Source of the DNA: Paenibacillus taichungensis
GTDB taxonomy: Bacteria; Bacillota; Bacilli; Paenibacillales; Paenibacillaceae
NCBI RefSeq assembly: GCF_013359905.1
Contig: NZ_JABMCC010000106.1
Location: 62,001-126,000, forward strand
Direction: 5' to 3'
DNA length: 64,000 nt
Each line of letters starts with the position of its first letter. Positions within the stretch are counted from its first letter, which is position 1. Position numbers and translations under genes: made by a program. Below are positions 9,193-18,559 of the stretch, piece after piece. The notes under the pieces are model-generated. The model ran no database searches. It saw only the letters and a program-made list of their open reading frames with translations, and was not told where the DNA came from.

Positions 9193-10161
9193 ATCGTCAG
9201 ACCCTCCATCTAGGTGTTGATAATAATTATCATTATCACATAAAGGAATATAACATGGGGGTAAAGAGCCAACAATATGATTTCTTCCTGCTGAGGATGT
9301 AACATCTTCCTCTACAATCTGCTTACGATACTTCTGTGGGGAAACTCCCATATACTTTTTAAAGGCGTTGCTGAAGTAATATGCATCTTGATACCCAATA
9401 GAAGAGGCAATAATCCGTAAGGGAAGCTTTGTTTCGACTAAGAGCTTGCACGCTTTTTGCATACGCAAACGGATTAGGCAGTCAATCGGTCCACGATTCA
9501 GCACTTGTTTGAAACAATTAGAGAGATGACCCGGACTACGTTGCATTACTATAGCCAAAGAATCCAACGTATGAGGCTTCGCATAGTTCTTCAACATGTA
9601 TTCCAGAGTAAGTGTGACCAATTCAACAGGACTAGCTATTTTTACAATCGGAGACTGCAGATAAAAATCCTGCACCATGTGATAAACCCATTGGTAGAAT
9701 GATGATTTGAGTTGAAGTGGCACCGAAGGCCCATGCTCCTGCTGCTCCTGAATTTCCAGCATACGATCTGTAATTTCATATATCATCATCGGCTGAGTTG
9801 GTGTCACACGGTATGTAACATAGGTTGGATTTCTGTGTTTGTCTAATAACAGCGGCTCATCGCCGTACGTTGGTACCCATTCTGCTTTATACGAAATCAC
9901 GATATACTCCGCACCCTCTGAACCTGCGTTAACTTCAAACCTGCTTTTGGGAGGGGCATGAATAATCTCAAAATGATTGATGGAATAGAGCTTTTGATTG
10001 AGCAGTACCAGCAAATTACCTCTTCTAATACAGAAAAAACTGCTAGACTGAATCGTGAATAATTTTCTTTGGCCTTTTGCGAGAAGAGCATGTTCAACAT
10101 GAATATCTCGTATATTCGCCTGTTCCCAGAAGCGAAAATGCTCCTGTTGTTCTATAATCAT
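8176..10161 (-). CDS. AraC-type regulator in one frame with siderophore-binding lipoprotein
   Basis: One uninterrupted frame of 661 codons. Residues 1-285 are an AraC-family regulator: sensor part, then a double helix-turn-helix ending GVSPQKYRKQ. A low-complexity linker follows, then at residue 324 a complete lipoprotein signal peptide and a binding-protein domain. AraC-binding-protein fusions exist (Bacillus Btr), but those lack an internal secretion signal. A perfect Fur box and a ribosome site lie inside the linker, so the C-terminal half is probably expressed on its own. A stop (TAG at 9312-9314) one base out of frame, just after the AraC domain, suggests the original regulator ended there. 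ATG start with GAGGTG upstream. Confidence 0.6.
   Translation of the reverse strand: MIIEQQEHFRFWEQANIRDIHVEHALLAKGQRKLFTIQSSSFFCIRRGNLLVLLNQKLYSINHFEIIHAPPKSRFEVNAGSEGAEYIVISYKAEWVPTYGDEPLLLDKHRNPTYVTYRVTPTQPMMIYEITDRMLEIQEQQEHGPSVPLQLKSSFYQWVYHMVQDFYLQSPIVKIASPVELVTLTLEYMLKNYAKPHTLDSLAIVMQRSPGHLSNCFKQVLNRGPIDCLIRLRMQKACKLLVETKLPLRIIASSIGYQDAYYFSNAFKKYMGVSPQKYRKQIVEEDVTSSAGRNHIVGSLPPCYIPLCDNDNYYQHLDGGSDDMLRNIKRVPIALLMAFGLLLSACSGGSSGNTGAATGDGSTAQSDAPSSQVNSTSENNTNENTQATTRKVNSSMGEVEVPANPQRVVTDFFLGHILALDVKPVGSNGVFMQNPYLEGKVSGIEDISDNLEAITALNPDLIVTGDAKSYDAYSKIAPTVFLDNSAPVRDQVKELGVILGKEAEASAWLTDFEQKVTSAKERLSSIIKEGETVTVFDGGLSKDITLYGNAHTGRTIHGELDLPMNENVERSIDPKVGWATISNELAESYAGDYVFMAVNAKAESYDYASDPVWGTLDAVKNNKLYEIDGYKFYFSDPISVMGQIQDIVEMMEERNQENSKS
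9218..9232. promoter_or_regulatory. Fur box, perfect 7-1-7 palindrome
   Basis: TGATAATAATTATCA matches the Bacillus Fur consensus TGATAATNATTATCA at every defined base. A further TTATCA half follows. It is 25 bp upstream of the lipoprotein start and inside the longer AraC reading frame. Confidence 0.9.
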
Positions 10162-10197
10162 GCTGACTGTTCACCTCAATGCTTACGACTTAAGAAA

Positions 10198-10226
10198 AGA
10201 ATATCGCACTTCTGTTCATTGGACAA
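10198..10226 (-). promoter_or_regulatory. Promoter of AraC-type regulator
   Basis: On the minus strand TTGTCC (10221-10226) and TATTCT (10198-10203) are separated by exactly 17 bp, 37 bp upstream of the regulator start. This is a good sigma-A type match. Confidence 0.6.
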
Positions 10227-10261
10227 TTCGAAGATTAATGAAGTAGATCTGAATCAAATAA

Positions 10262-10295
10262 AGAAGCCTCAGTCCTGATTCGGACTAAGGCTTCT
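10262..10295 (-). terminator. Terminator after glutaredoxin-like gene
   Basis: AGAAGCCTCAGTCC pairs with GGACTAAGGCTTCT with one mismatch; the minus strand continues TTTATTTG. A second small hairpin (TTACCCT/AGGGTAA, 10351-10368) lies right after the glutaredoxin stop. Confidence 0.75.
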
Positions 10296-10369
10296 CCAAT
10301 ATATATTCAAACGGCTCGCGCGAACCGGAATAGCTGCATGTGACTTGAACTTACCCTATACAGGGTAAA

Positions 10370-10600
10370 TTAAGCGTCCAGCGCTTTGGCGAATTGAGTT
10401 TTGTTCATACCCAGAATACGGTGCTCACCAATGACAGTCAGAGGTACGGCACGTACGCCCATATCCCATACTTGTTGTGCGAACTCATCGCTTGTCTCGA
10501 TGTTGCGCTCTTCATAAGAGATGCCTTTGTCAGCCAAGAAGCTTTTTACTGATTTGCAGTTTGGGCAGTTGGTTGATGTGTATACAATTACGTTTTCCAT
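10370..10600 (-). CDS. Glutaredoxin/NrdH-like redox protein
   Basis: A 76-residue thioredoxin-fold protein with the redox motif CPNC at 13-16 after VYTSTN, and the cis-proline region VPLTVIG at about 53-59. Size and motif fit NrdH/YtnI-type small glutaredoxins, which are reduced by thioredoxin reductase. It lies 60 bp downstream of trxB on the same strand, so a redox pair and probable cotranscription are suggested. ATG start with GAGGTG upstream. It likely reduces cytosolic disulfides; the exact client is unknown. Confidence 0.85.
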   Translation of the reverse strand: MENVIVYTSTNCPNCKSVKSFLADKGISYEERNIETSDEFAQQVWDMGVRAVPLTVIGEHRILGMNKTQFAKALDA

Positions 10601-10660
10601 GTTTATTCACCTCATATTGTTTTTTTTATAGCTAATCTATTGATCAAAACAGCTCTTCCC

Positions 10661-11602
10661 TTACAGGACTACAGCGCTGTGCTCCAAGCTCTCAATATAT
10701 TTCTCTGTATCCATCGCAGCCATACATCCACTACCTGCTGCTGTGATCGCTTGTTTGTAACGAGTATCCTGTACATCACCACAAGCGAATACGCCTGGGA
10801 TATTGGTTTCGGATGTGCCCGGTGTAGTCAGAATATAACCGTGTTCGTCGGTTGTGATCTGTCCGCCCAGGAATCCAGTGTTTGGCGTGTGACCAATTGC
10901 AACGAATACACCGCTAGCAGGGATGATTTCTTCTTCACCTGTTTCGTTGTTCAGTACTTTCAATCCAGTTACGCCGTTGTCGCCAGCCAGCACTTCAAGA
11001 GGGGTACGGTTCAATGCCATCTCCACTTTCTCGTTGCTGCGTGCACGATCCTGCATGATTTTGGAACCACGCAGTTCTTCACGACGGTGTACCAAGGTTA
11101 CTTTGGAACCGAAACGGGACAGGAAGCTCGCCTCCTCCAGCGCGGAGTCTCCACCGCCAATAACGATGATTTCTTTGTTGCGGAAGAAGAATCCGTCACA
11201 TGTCGCACATGTGCTGACACCACGGCCCACATTCGTTTCTTCTCCAGGAATACCGAGGTATTTAGCAGATGCGCCTGTAGACAGGATCAAGGTTTCGGAT
11301 ACGAGTTCACCCATGCCTTCAACCTGAATTTTGAATGGACGCTCGCTCATATCGATGTTGTTTACCCAGCCTGTACGGAATTCTGCACCGAAGCGTTCTG
11401 CTTGTTTGCGCATATTGTCCATCAGTTCAGGACCCATAATGCCGTCAGGGAAACCTGGGAAGTTCTCCACTTCTGTTGTTGTTGTCAGTTGACCACCAGG
11501 TTGCGGTCCTTCAATAACGAGTGGATTCAAGTTGGCACGTGCCAGATAGATTGCTGCTGTCAGCCCTGCAGGGCCTGTTCCAATAATAATTGATTTATAC
11601 AT
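10661..11602 (-). CDS. trxB: Thioredoxin reductase
   Basis: FAD- and NADPH-dependent enzyme that reduces thioredoxin in the cytosol, 313 residues. The N-terminus has the FAD-binding GTGPAGLTAAIYLA. The redox-active CATC is at about 136-139, followed by the NADPH-binding GGGDSALEEA, and the second FAD motif GVFACGDVQD is near the C-terminus. ATG start with GGAGG upstream. It faces the ZIP transporter gene divergently; a PerR-like box lies between them. In many Firmicutes trxB is stress-inducible, which would fit that box. Confidence 0.96.
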   Translation of the reverse strand: MYKSIIIGTGPAGLTAAIYLARANLNPLVIEGPQPGGQLTTTTEVENFPGFPDGIMGPELMDNMRKQAERFGAEFRTGWVNNIDMSERPFKIQVEGMGELVSETLILSTGASAKYLGIPGEETNVGRGVSTCATCDGFFFRNKEIIVIGGGDSALEEASFLSRFGSKVTLVHRREELRGSKIMQDRARSNEKVEMALNRTPLEVLAGDNGVTGLKVLNNETGEEEIIPASGVFVAIGHTPNTGFLGGQITTDEHGYILTTPGTSETNIPGVFACGDVQDTRYKQAITAAGSGCMAAMDTEKYIESLEHSAVVL

Positions 11603-11751
11603 GTATAGTTCCTCCCCCGGGTTCTACAAAAAGGTCAGGCTCTCCGGCATCAAAAGCAAAGGCTTTTGCATACACTAGAACGAAAGCCTACATCATGTCC
11701 ACATGAACTGCCCGTTATGACAATTAACCTATGCAGAAACGGAATTCTAAT

Positions 11752-11766
11752 TTATAATCATTCTAA
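11752..11766. promoter_or_regulatory. PerR-like 7-1-7 box between trxB and ZIP gene
   Basis: TTATAATCATTCTAA matches the PerR consensus TTATAATNATTATAA with one mismatch. It lies 90 bp upstream of the ZIP start and 150 bp upstream of trxB. A Fur or Zur reading is also possible for this box class. Confidence 0.5.
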
Positions 11767-11855
11767 TCTGTTGTTCATTATGATCTCTTTTATGTACGGT
11801 GTCAATGCTCGGCAGCGATTATGAAGAAGTCTTCATCAGGAGGGAAAATGGAAGC

Positions 11856-12587
11856 ATGAACGATGCACTCATTGGCAGCTTTATCTCAGCCATGTCTACC
11901 GGCCTTGGGGCCATACCTATTCTATTTATGCGCAAAGTAACACACCGCCTGCGTGATATTTTGCTTGCTTACGCAGCAGGCATCATGACCTCTGCCTCGG
12001 TGTACAATCTCATACCGGAAGCACTCGGGCAATCCAATTTGTTCGTACTTGCCCTTGGTATCATGCTGGGCAGCATGGTTCTGCTTGTGCTAGAGATGAA
12101 GATTCCCCATGTGGATCTGGAAAATCCCGAGAAGATGCCTTTCAAAATTGAAGCCAAAGCCTTCATGATCATTGCAGCTATCACCATGCATAACCTGCCC
12201 GAAGGGCTATCAGTAGGTGTCAGCTACGCAAGCAGTGACGCAGGACTTGGCAATCTGATTGCCTTTTCCATTGGATTGCAGAATGCGCCGGAAGGATTCC
12301 TGGTCGCCCTCTTCCTGGTCAATCAGAACATCGGTCGCTTCAAGGCGCTTGGTATCGCCACGCTGACGGGTGCAGTTGAAATTGTTACAGCTATGATTGG
12401 TTACACTCTCAGTAGTCTGGTCTCCGGTCTGGTCCCTTATGGTCTTGCCTTTGCAGCAGGTGCGATGATGTTCATCGTGTACAAGGAATTGATTCCCGAA
12501 AGCCACGGCGACGGCAATGCACGGGCGGCAACGGTTTCCTTTCTGCTTGGACTGATCACGATGATTGGTCTAACTGAACTCTTTTAA
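11856..12587 (+). CDS. ZIP family divalent metal transporter
   Basis: Integral membrane protein of 243 residues with about eight hydrophobic helices. It has the ZIP signatures HNLPEG in helix 4 and QNAPEG in helix 5, whose His/Glu residues bind the transported metal. This pattern is of the ZupT/GufA group, which takes up Zn2+, Fe2+ or Mn2+. I chose the ATG at 11856 (MNDALIG) because AGGAGG lies 12 bases before it; longer starts lack a ribosome site. Divergent from trxB and possibly controlled by the PerR/Fur-like box. A terminator follows. Confidence 0.88.
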   Translation: MNDALIGSFISAMSTGLGAIPILFMRKVTHRLRDILLAYAAGIMTSASVYNLIPEALGQSNLFVLALGIMLGSMVLLVLEMKIPHVDLENPEKMPFKIEAKAFMIIAAITMHNLPEGLSVGVSYASSDAGLGNLIAFSIGLQNAPEGFLVALFLVNQNIGRFKALGIATLTGAVEIVTAMIGYTLSSLVSGLVPYGLAFAAGAMMFIVYKELIPESHGDGNARAATVSFLLGLITMIGLTELF

Positions 12588-12639
12588 TGGAAAAGAACAA
12601 AGAACAGCCCTCACATGAACACAAGAATGGACGGCAAAA

Positions 12640-12676
12640 AACCTGAAAGGACAGCGGATCGCTGAACTTCCAGGTT
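12640..12676. terminator. Bidirectional terminator
   Basis: AACCTG/CAGGTT with an inner AGCG/CGCT stem. The plus strand ends TTCTTTTTTT and the minus strand TTTTTT. It serves the ZIP gene and the convergent hydrolase gene. Confidence 0.75.
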
Positions 12677-12742
12677 CTTTTTTTGTTCACAAATGAAGAT
12701 TAAATGAAATAATTGGAACGATCTGTAAAGGTCGTTCTACGA

Positions 12743-13558
12743 TCACAATTCGGATTTGATGAATCGAATCAATTCGGCATTGAATTTTTCCAATTCATCA
12801 TAGAATGCCCCATGACCACTCTCCTCAAAAGCAATCAATTGAGAACCGGCAATGCCTTTATGCATCTCCTCGGCGAATTCAAACGGACAGATCTCATCCT
12901 TCTTCCCGTGTAAAATCGCTGTAGGTACCTGAATCGAACTCAGGTCACCTCGCAGATCCTCATCTCGCAAGGCAATTGCACTGTTAATCGTACTGTAAGA
13001 TGAAGCTTCCATGCCGAGTGCATGGAACCAATCCATAAACGACTGGCTGTGCTGTTTCGCGAAAAACATGCCGCCAAACGTCTCCAGCAGCTTCGGACGA
13101 TCTGCGAAGATCGGCTCAATAATCTGCTCGGTGAGCTGCGCTGGAGTCAATCCATACGGATAACCCTCACGCTGCGTGAACACTGGTGCCGCCGCAGACA
13201 ATAGCGCCAGCTTGGATACACCATGTCCCGCATGGCGGGACATATAATGCACGGCAATCGCTCCACCCATGGAGAAGCCTGCAAGCACCACGTCGGTCAA
13301 CTCCAGATCATCAATCACGGCACGAACATCGTCCGCCATCCGGTCGTAGTCATAACCTGTGGACGGAGCATCCGACTTGCCATAACCTCTGAAATCTATT
13401 GCTATGGCACGAATGCCATGATTCGGCAGTACATTTAATTGATATTCAAACATTTTATAATTAACTGGCCAGCCGTGCAAAAAGACAACCGGTGTGCCCT
13501 GGCCAATATCTTCAACAAATACACTCACATTCGGTTCCACTTGTACGTAACGTCCCAT
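12743..13558 (-). CDS. Alpha/beta hydrolase
   Basis: A 271-residue alpha/beta-fold hydrolase. Visible are the oxyanion-hole HGWP at about 29-32, the nucleophile elbow GFSMGG with Ser at about 96, an Asp region GKKDEICPFE and the catalytic His in ESGHGAF near the C-terminus. The pattern is that of the chloroperoxidase/esterase-like group; no signal peptide, so cytosolic. ATG start with AGGGAG upstream. Substrate cannot be predicted. It stands alone, between the convergent ZIP gene and the metal ATPase. Confidence 0.85.
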   Translation of the reverse strand: MGRYVQVEPNVSVFVEDIGQGTPVVFLHGWPVNYKMFEYQLNVLPNHGIRAIAIDFRGYGKSDAPSTGYDYDRMADDVRAVIDDLELTDVVLAGFSMGGAIAVHYMSRHAGHGVSKLALLSAAAPVFTQREGYPYGLTPAQLTEQIIEPIFADRPKLLETFGGMFFAKQHSQSFMDWFHALGMEASSYSTINSAIALRDEDLRGDLSSIQVPTAILHGKKDEICPFEFAEEMHKGIAGSQLIAFEESGHGAFYDELEKFNAELIRFIKSEL

Positions 13559-13738
13559 TTTTCACAGCTCCCTTATTGTCATCTCGTTGCAGCGGCAGTT
13601 TGCCGCACTGCATGGTAATGTTCCAATAACAACGTTCCCTTAGTCATATTTCATGTAGAATGTTCCTCTGGAATCGTCTCTTCGATTCATTACCCGCTGA
13701 CCCAAGGTTCAAACGCCGGCTTTTTCAAATGAATTTAG

Positions 13739-15751
13739 TTATCGTAGCAGTCTTAGTCCATTCAGAATAACCAGGATCGTGCTGCCTTCATGGCCTACCA
13801 CGCCCAATGGTAACGCAACATCTTGAAGGAAGTTGCCCGCGATTAGAGCCAGAATTACCGTGATGGCAAAAAACATATTCTGCTTCACCGTCCGCTGGGC
13901 CCGGCGAGCCTGCCTGATCACCCAGGCGATTTCTTCAATATTGTCATTCATCAGTACAACATCCGCTACTTCCAGTGCCGTGCCGCTGCCCGATACGCCC
14001 ATGCCCATGCCAACCGTTGCCGCTGCAAGTGCAGGCGCATCATTCACACCATCCCCAACCATCAACACTTGCCCGTACTGTTCGCGAAGCAGATGCACCC
14101 GCTTCACTTTATCTTCGGGTAACAAACCTGCGTATACCAGGCTCACACCTGTCTCCCGGGCGATCACTGCGGCCGATTCGGGACGATCACCTGTCAGCAT
14201 AGCCACTTTTAGACCCATCGCTTCCAGCCTTTTCACCGCTGAGGCCGCTTGTGGGCGCACAGTGTCCCTCATCGCGATCAGTCCGGCCATCTCCCCGTTC
14301 GCTGTGATGGCAGACACGGTTTTGCCTTCTCCCTCAAGTTGGGCACGTATGCCAAGCCATACAGCAAGATCATTCATATCAGAAACACCCAATTGCTTCT
14401 CTATATCATTTGCGTTATTTACCTCACTGATTTGATGCGTATCCAATTCATCCGTTTTGCCAATTTTCCAGAGAACGCCGTCTACTTTCCCCTCAATCCC
14501 CCAGCCTGTCAGAGCTTGAACCTGTTCAGCAATCGGGAGGTTGCTGTCCTCCTTGCTTGCCTGCTCCACAATAGCCCGAGCCAGCGGGTGCACCGAAAGG
14601 TTCTCAATGGCGGCTGCCGCGCCCAATAACTGTGTCCGGTCATATCCGTCTGCCGTTATAACATCGGTCACCTGTGGTGTACCCATCGTCAATGTCCCTG
14701 TTTTATCAAAAGCAACCACCCGAGTCTGGGCCATGTTCTCCACATGAGCGCCACCCTTGAAGAGAATACCGCGACGTGCACTGCTGGACATCGCTGACAA
14801 CATGACCGGCATAATGGAAGAAACCAGGGCACAAGGTGAAGCTACAACCAGAAAGACCATTGCTTTGTAAAACGCCTCGTTCCATGTCCAACCAAGCAAT
14901 AACGGTGTTCCCGCAATAACCAGCACCGTTACGGCGACAACAATACGGGCGTATATCCCCTCGAATCGCTCTATAAAACGTTGGGAATCCGGCACTTCCG
15001 TCTGCGCTTCTTCCACCAGTTTAATGATTTTGCCAAACAACGATCCTTCAGCGGATTTGGTTACCTCCACATATAGAGCGCCTTCGCCGTTCACGGTACC
15101 TGCAAATACTTCGTCACCAGCAATTTTGTCTACAGGTAAGGATTCGCCTGTAATCGAGGCCTGATTGATAAAAGAGCTGCCACGGTACACGACACCATCC
15201 GCCGGAACCAATTCGCCCGGTTTGACCAGCAACAGATCCCCCGGCTGCAAATCATCGATGGATACACGATTCATCTTCCCATCCTCAATACGCAGCGCCG
15301 TTTCCGGTTTGAGCGCCAGCAGTGATGAAATATCCTTGTGACTGCGCTCCGTTGCATAGCTTTCCAGTGCACCACTTAACGCAAAAATAAAGATCAGCAT
15401 GGCGCCTTCATTCCAGTAGCCGATGGCTGCCGCTCCCAACGCTGCTGCAATCATGAGCAGATTCACATCGAGATCACGATCCTTGACCAGTGTCTCAATG
15501 CCTTCTTTAGCCTTGGTCCATCCACCTATGGCATAAGCAACAATATATAGTAGTACGGATAACGGGTTAGACCAAGATGCCGTTGCCCAGGCAATAAGCA
15601 TCAAAAGTCCACTGCCCAGAGCAGCTTGCATTTCCTTGTTGCGCAGCATAGCCCGAAAGTCTGGTTTGCGCCCTCGGCCTGGGCCAGGTGTATTGGCTGA
15701 ACGCTGTTCAGCTTTTGCTTGGGTTTGAATGGGTTGGTGTATCGCTTGCAT
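13739..15751 (-). CDS. P1B-type heavy-metal efflux ATPase (PfeT/ZosA-like)
   Basis: Membrane ATPase of 670 residues pumping transition metal ions. Motifs in order: TGES actuator, SPC in the transport helix, DKTGTLT phosphorylation site, SVHPLA, LTGDRPE, and GDGVNDAP. The C-terminus has HEGST. SPC together with a C-terminal HEGST and no N-terminal metal-binding domain is the P1B-4 pattern (Co/Zn/Fe; Bacillus PfeT exports Fe2+). I place the start at the ATG at 15751 behind AAAGGA; an upstream 14-codon extension is possible but less supported. Fur-like palindromes lie upstream, which favours iron. Confidence 0.88.
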   Translation of the reverse strand: MQAIHQPIQTQAKAEQRSANTPGPGRGRKPDFRAMLRNKEMQAALGSGLLMLIAWATASWSNPLSVLLYIVAYAIGGWTKAKEGIETLVKDRDLDVNLLMIAAALGAAAIGYWNEGAMLIFIFALSGALESYATERSHKDISSLLALKPETALRIEDGKMNRVSIDDLQPGDLLLVKPGELVPADGVVYRGSSFINQASITGESLPVDKIAGDEVFAGTVNGEGALYVEVTKSAEGSLFGKIIKLVEEAQTEVPDSQRFIERFEGIYARIVVAVTVLVIAGTPLLLGWTWNEAFYKAMVFLVVASPCALVSSIMPVMLSAMSSSARRGILFKGGAHVENMAQTRVVAFDKTGTLTMGTPQVTDVITADGYDRTQLLGAAAAIENLSVHPLARAIVEQASKEDSNLPIAEQVQALTGWGIEGKVDGVLWKIGKTDELDTHQISEVNNANDIEKQLGVSDMNDLAVWLGIRAQLEGEGKTVSAITANGEMAGLIAMRDTVRPQAASAVKRLEAMGLKVAMLTGDRPESAAVIARETGVSLVYAGLLPEDKVKRVHLLREQYGQVLMVGDGVNDAPALAAATVGMGMGVSGSGTALEVADVVLMNDNIEEIAWVIRQARRAQRTVKQNMFFAITVILALIAGNFLQDVALPLGVVGHEGSTILVILNGLRLLR

Positions 15752-15867
15752 ATGAATCACAATCCTTTCTGAATGTCGGGTTGTGGATTGCACTTTGCTG
15801 CATCCATGTCCCGTGTATTGAAGTCGTATTGAGAATGAGAGCCATTGTTAATACCCTAAAAATGACA

Positions 15868-15898
15868 CATGCTGCTGCGGGAATCCCGCAGCAGCATG
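15868..15898 (-). promoter_or_regulatory. Perfect leader hairpin before the metal ATPase
   Basis: A 31-nt inverted repeat with 15-bp arms (CATGCTGCTGCGGGA and its complement) around a single central base. On the minus strand it is followed six bases later by TTTTT. It is about 115 bp upstream of the ATPase start and would lie in the mRNA leader; an attenuator is possible. Confidence 0.6.
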
Positions 15899-15916
15899 GT
15901 TATTGAATGGTTGTCG

Positions 15917-15954
15917 AATGATTTTCAAATCATTTTGAATGAGAATGATAATCA
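15917..15954. promoter_or_regulatory. Tandem Fur-type palindromes upstream of metal ATPase
   Basis: AATGATTTTCAAATCATT (15917-15934) is a perfect palindrome with arms of 8, and TGAGAATGATAATCA (15940-15954) matches the Fur 7-1-7 consensus at 12 of 14 defined bases. Together they suggest Fur (or PerR) control. Confidence 0.7.
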
Positions 15955-16064
15955 TTTTTGTACTTATGCAATTATTTTTACCCAATACAACTTTTGATTC
16001 ATTATATGCCTGTGCTTTGCATTTGTAAATGGGTTTTTCACCTTAGCCGGTGTAAAATTAAAAA

Positions 16065-16092
16065 AGCCACTCGTCCATAGGGACAAGCGGCT
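16065..16092 (-). terminator. Terminator after metY
   Basis: AGCCACTCGTCC and GGACAAGCGGCT pair with two mismatches around a short loop, followed on the minus strand by TTTTTT. Confidence 0.85.
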
Positions 16093-16122
16093 CGTATGAA
16101 TTTAATTTATTCACGTTATGAA

Positions 16123-17451
<1,329 letters not shown>

Positions 17452-17474
17452 TTATACGTTTGGCAAATCCCTAG

Positions 17475-17486
17475 ATGTCATGACAT
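17475..17486. promoter_or_regulatory. 12-bp palindrome upstream of metY
   Basis: ATGTCATGACAT is a perfect palindrome 45 bp upstream of the metY start. It may be an operator of a sulfur regulator; nothing more supports this. Confidence 0.35.
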
Positions 17487-17598
17487 GGTGGCGTATGTTT
17501 TCCATATTCTCTCACAAGATGTCGCTTTTGAAAAGAAATATTTCCGATTTTTCCGATGAGAAATATTAAATATGTATGATGAAGACTGCTACACCAAA

Positions 17599-17624
17599 AA
17601 AACCTTTGCGGGAGCAAAGGTTTT
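17599..17624 (-). terminator. Terminator of the kduI operon
   Basis: AAAACCTTTGC and GCAAAGGTTTT form a perfect 11-bp stem with loop GGGA; T-rich on the minus strand. It ends the unit that starts at kduI. Confidence 0.9.
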
Positions 17625-17677
17625 AAGGATTTTTTTGCAACCATTACCTGCTGAACTTCTGCGCCAATTTGTACCGT

Positions 17678-18523
17678 TTATACCCGAACGCCACTCCAAA
17701 TCTCACGTAAATGCTTGGCCGCCGGGACAGCTTCTTCCGCCGTTACCCCTTCTAGTGAAATATCGATATGTGGTTTATAGGTTTTCAATAGTTCAAAGAA
17801 TAACGGATAATCCAGAATGCCCTCACCCGGCACCGGATTGAACTTCTCACCCTGCGCATTGAAAGCCACATCTTTGGCATGAATGACAATGATGCGCTGA
17901 TACAGTGTTTCCATCACCTCACGCAGGAATGCAGACTGGTCAGCCACATGCGGCTGTTTGATCAGATTACAAGGATCGAACAGCATGCCCAGATTGGATG
18001 AAGGAATTTCTTCAAACAGACGGATCATATGTTCACGTGTATGAAGCGTATGAGTAGATACAGGCTCAATCGCCGCATGAACGCCCCACTTTTCCGCCTC
18101 TTCAGCCAGTTCCTCTACCGTCTCTCGCAGCACCGTCCATGCCTTTTCTTCATATCCGTCCGGATGAGAGTCGCGATACGTATCCAGGCCCCCAGTCTCC
18201 GTTGCCACCATGCTGCAACCGAAATCCCGGGCATAACGCAGATGCTCCTTAAATCGTTCAATGTCTGCACGACGGGCCACAGGATCAGGATCAATCGGGT
18301 TAATGTAGCAACCCAGTACCGCAATCTTGACTCCACGCTGTGCAAATTGATCTCCGATCTCGTTCGCCAGTCCAGGGCTCAGCTTGCCATTGGCCGAATC
18401 CACATCCGACAAGGCCTTGGCTAATGCCAGCTGGACAGAATTAAATCCGTTATCTGCGATGGTCTGTGCAAGCTGTGCTGTAGGCTGTTTACCAAACGTA
18501 TGCGCAAGAATACCAAGTTTCAT
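17678..18523 (-). CDS. Sugar phosphate isomerase/epimerase, TIM barrel
   Basis: A 281-residue protein of the xylose isomerase-like TIM-barrel family (AP endonuclease 2 fold; IolE/IolI/YcjR-like). Metal-ligand style residues are seen in ATETG, AAIEPV, MLFDPCNL, VIHAKDV and the C-terminal SLEGV. ATG start with AAGGAG upstream. It is the last gene of the kduI-deoR-kduD unit, 36 bp after kduD. It may isomerise an intermediate in uronate catabolism, but the substrate is not defined by sequence. Confidence 0.85.
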   Translation of the reverse strand: MKLGILAHTFGKQPTAQLAQTIADNGFNSVQLALAKALSDVDSANGKLSPGLANEIGDQFAQRGVKIAVLGCYINPIDPDPVARRADIERFKEHLRYARDFGCSMVATETGGLDTYRDSHPDGYEEKAWTVLRETVEELAEEAEKWGVHAAIEPVSTHTLHTREHMIRLFEEIPSSNLGMLFDPCNLIKQPHVADQSAFLREVMETLYQRIIVIHAKDVAFNAQGEKFNPVPGEGILDYPLFFELLKTYKPHIDISLEGVTAEEAVPAAKHLREIWSGVRV

Positions 18524-18559
18524 GTCACTGTCTCCTTTGCAATCTGATCGCTGATAGCG

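Larger units (their letters stand above)
15752..16122. other. Metal ATPase promoter region and metY terminator
   Basis: This 371-bp gap has no gene. It holds a strong hairpin (15868-15898), two Fur-type palindromes (15917-15954), a weaker Fur-like half (TTGAGAATGAG near 15829) and the metY terminator (16065-16092). Confidence 0.65.

Noticed and set aside
10069..10278. 69-codon plus-strand frame over the AraC promoter
   Set aside because: Covers the promoter and start of the AraC gene on the other strand; no ribosome site.
10640..11593. 317-codon open frame antisense to trxB
   Set aside because: Mirror frame of a strongly supported gene, no motifs, odd Cys/Thr-rich composition.
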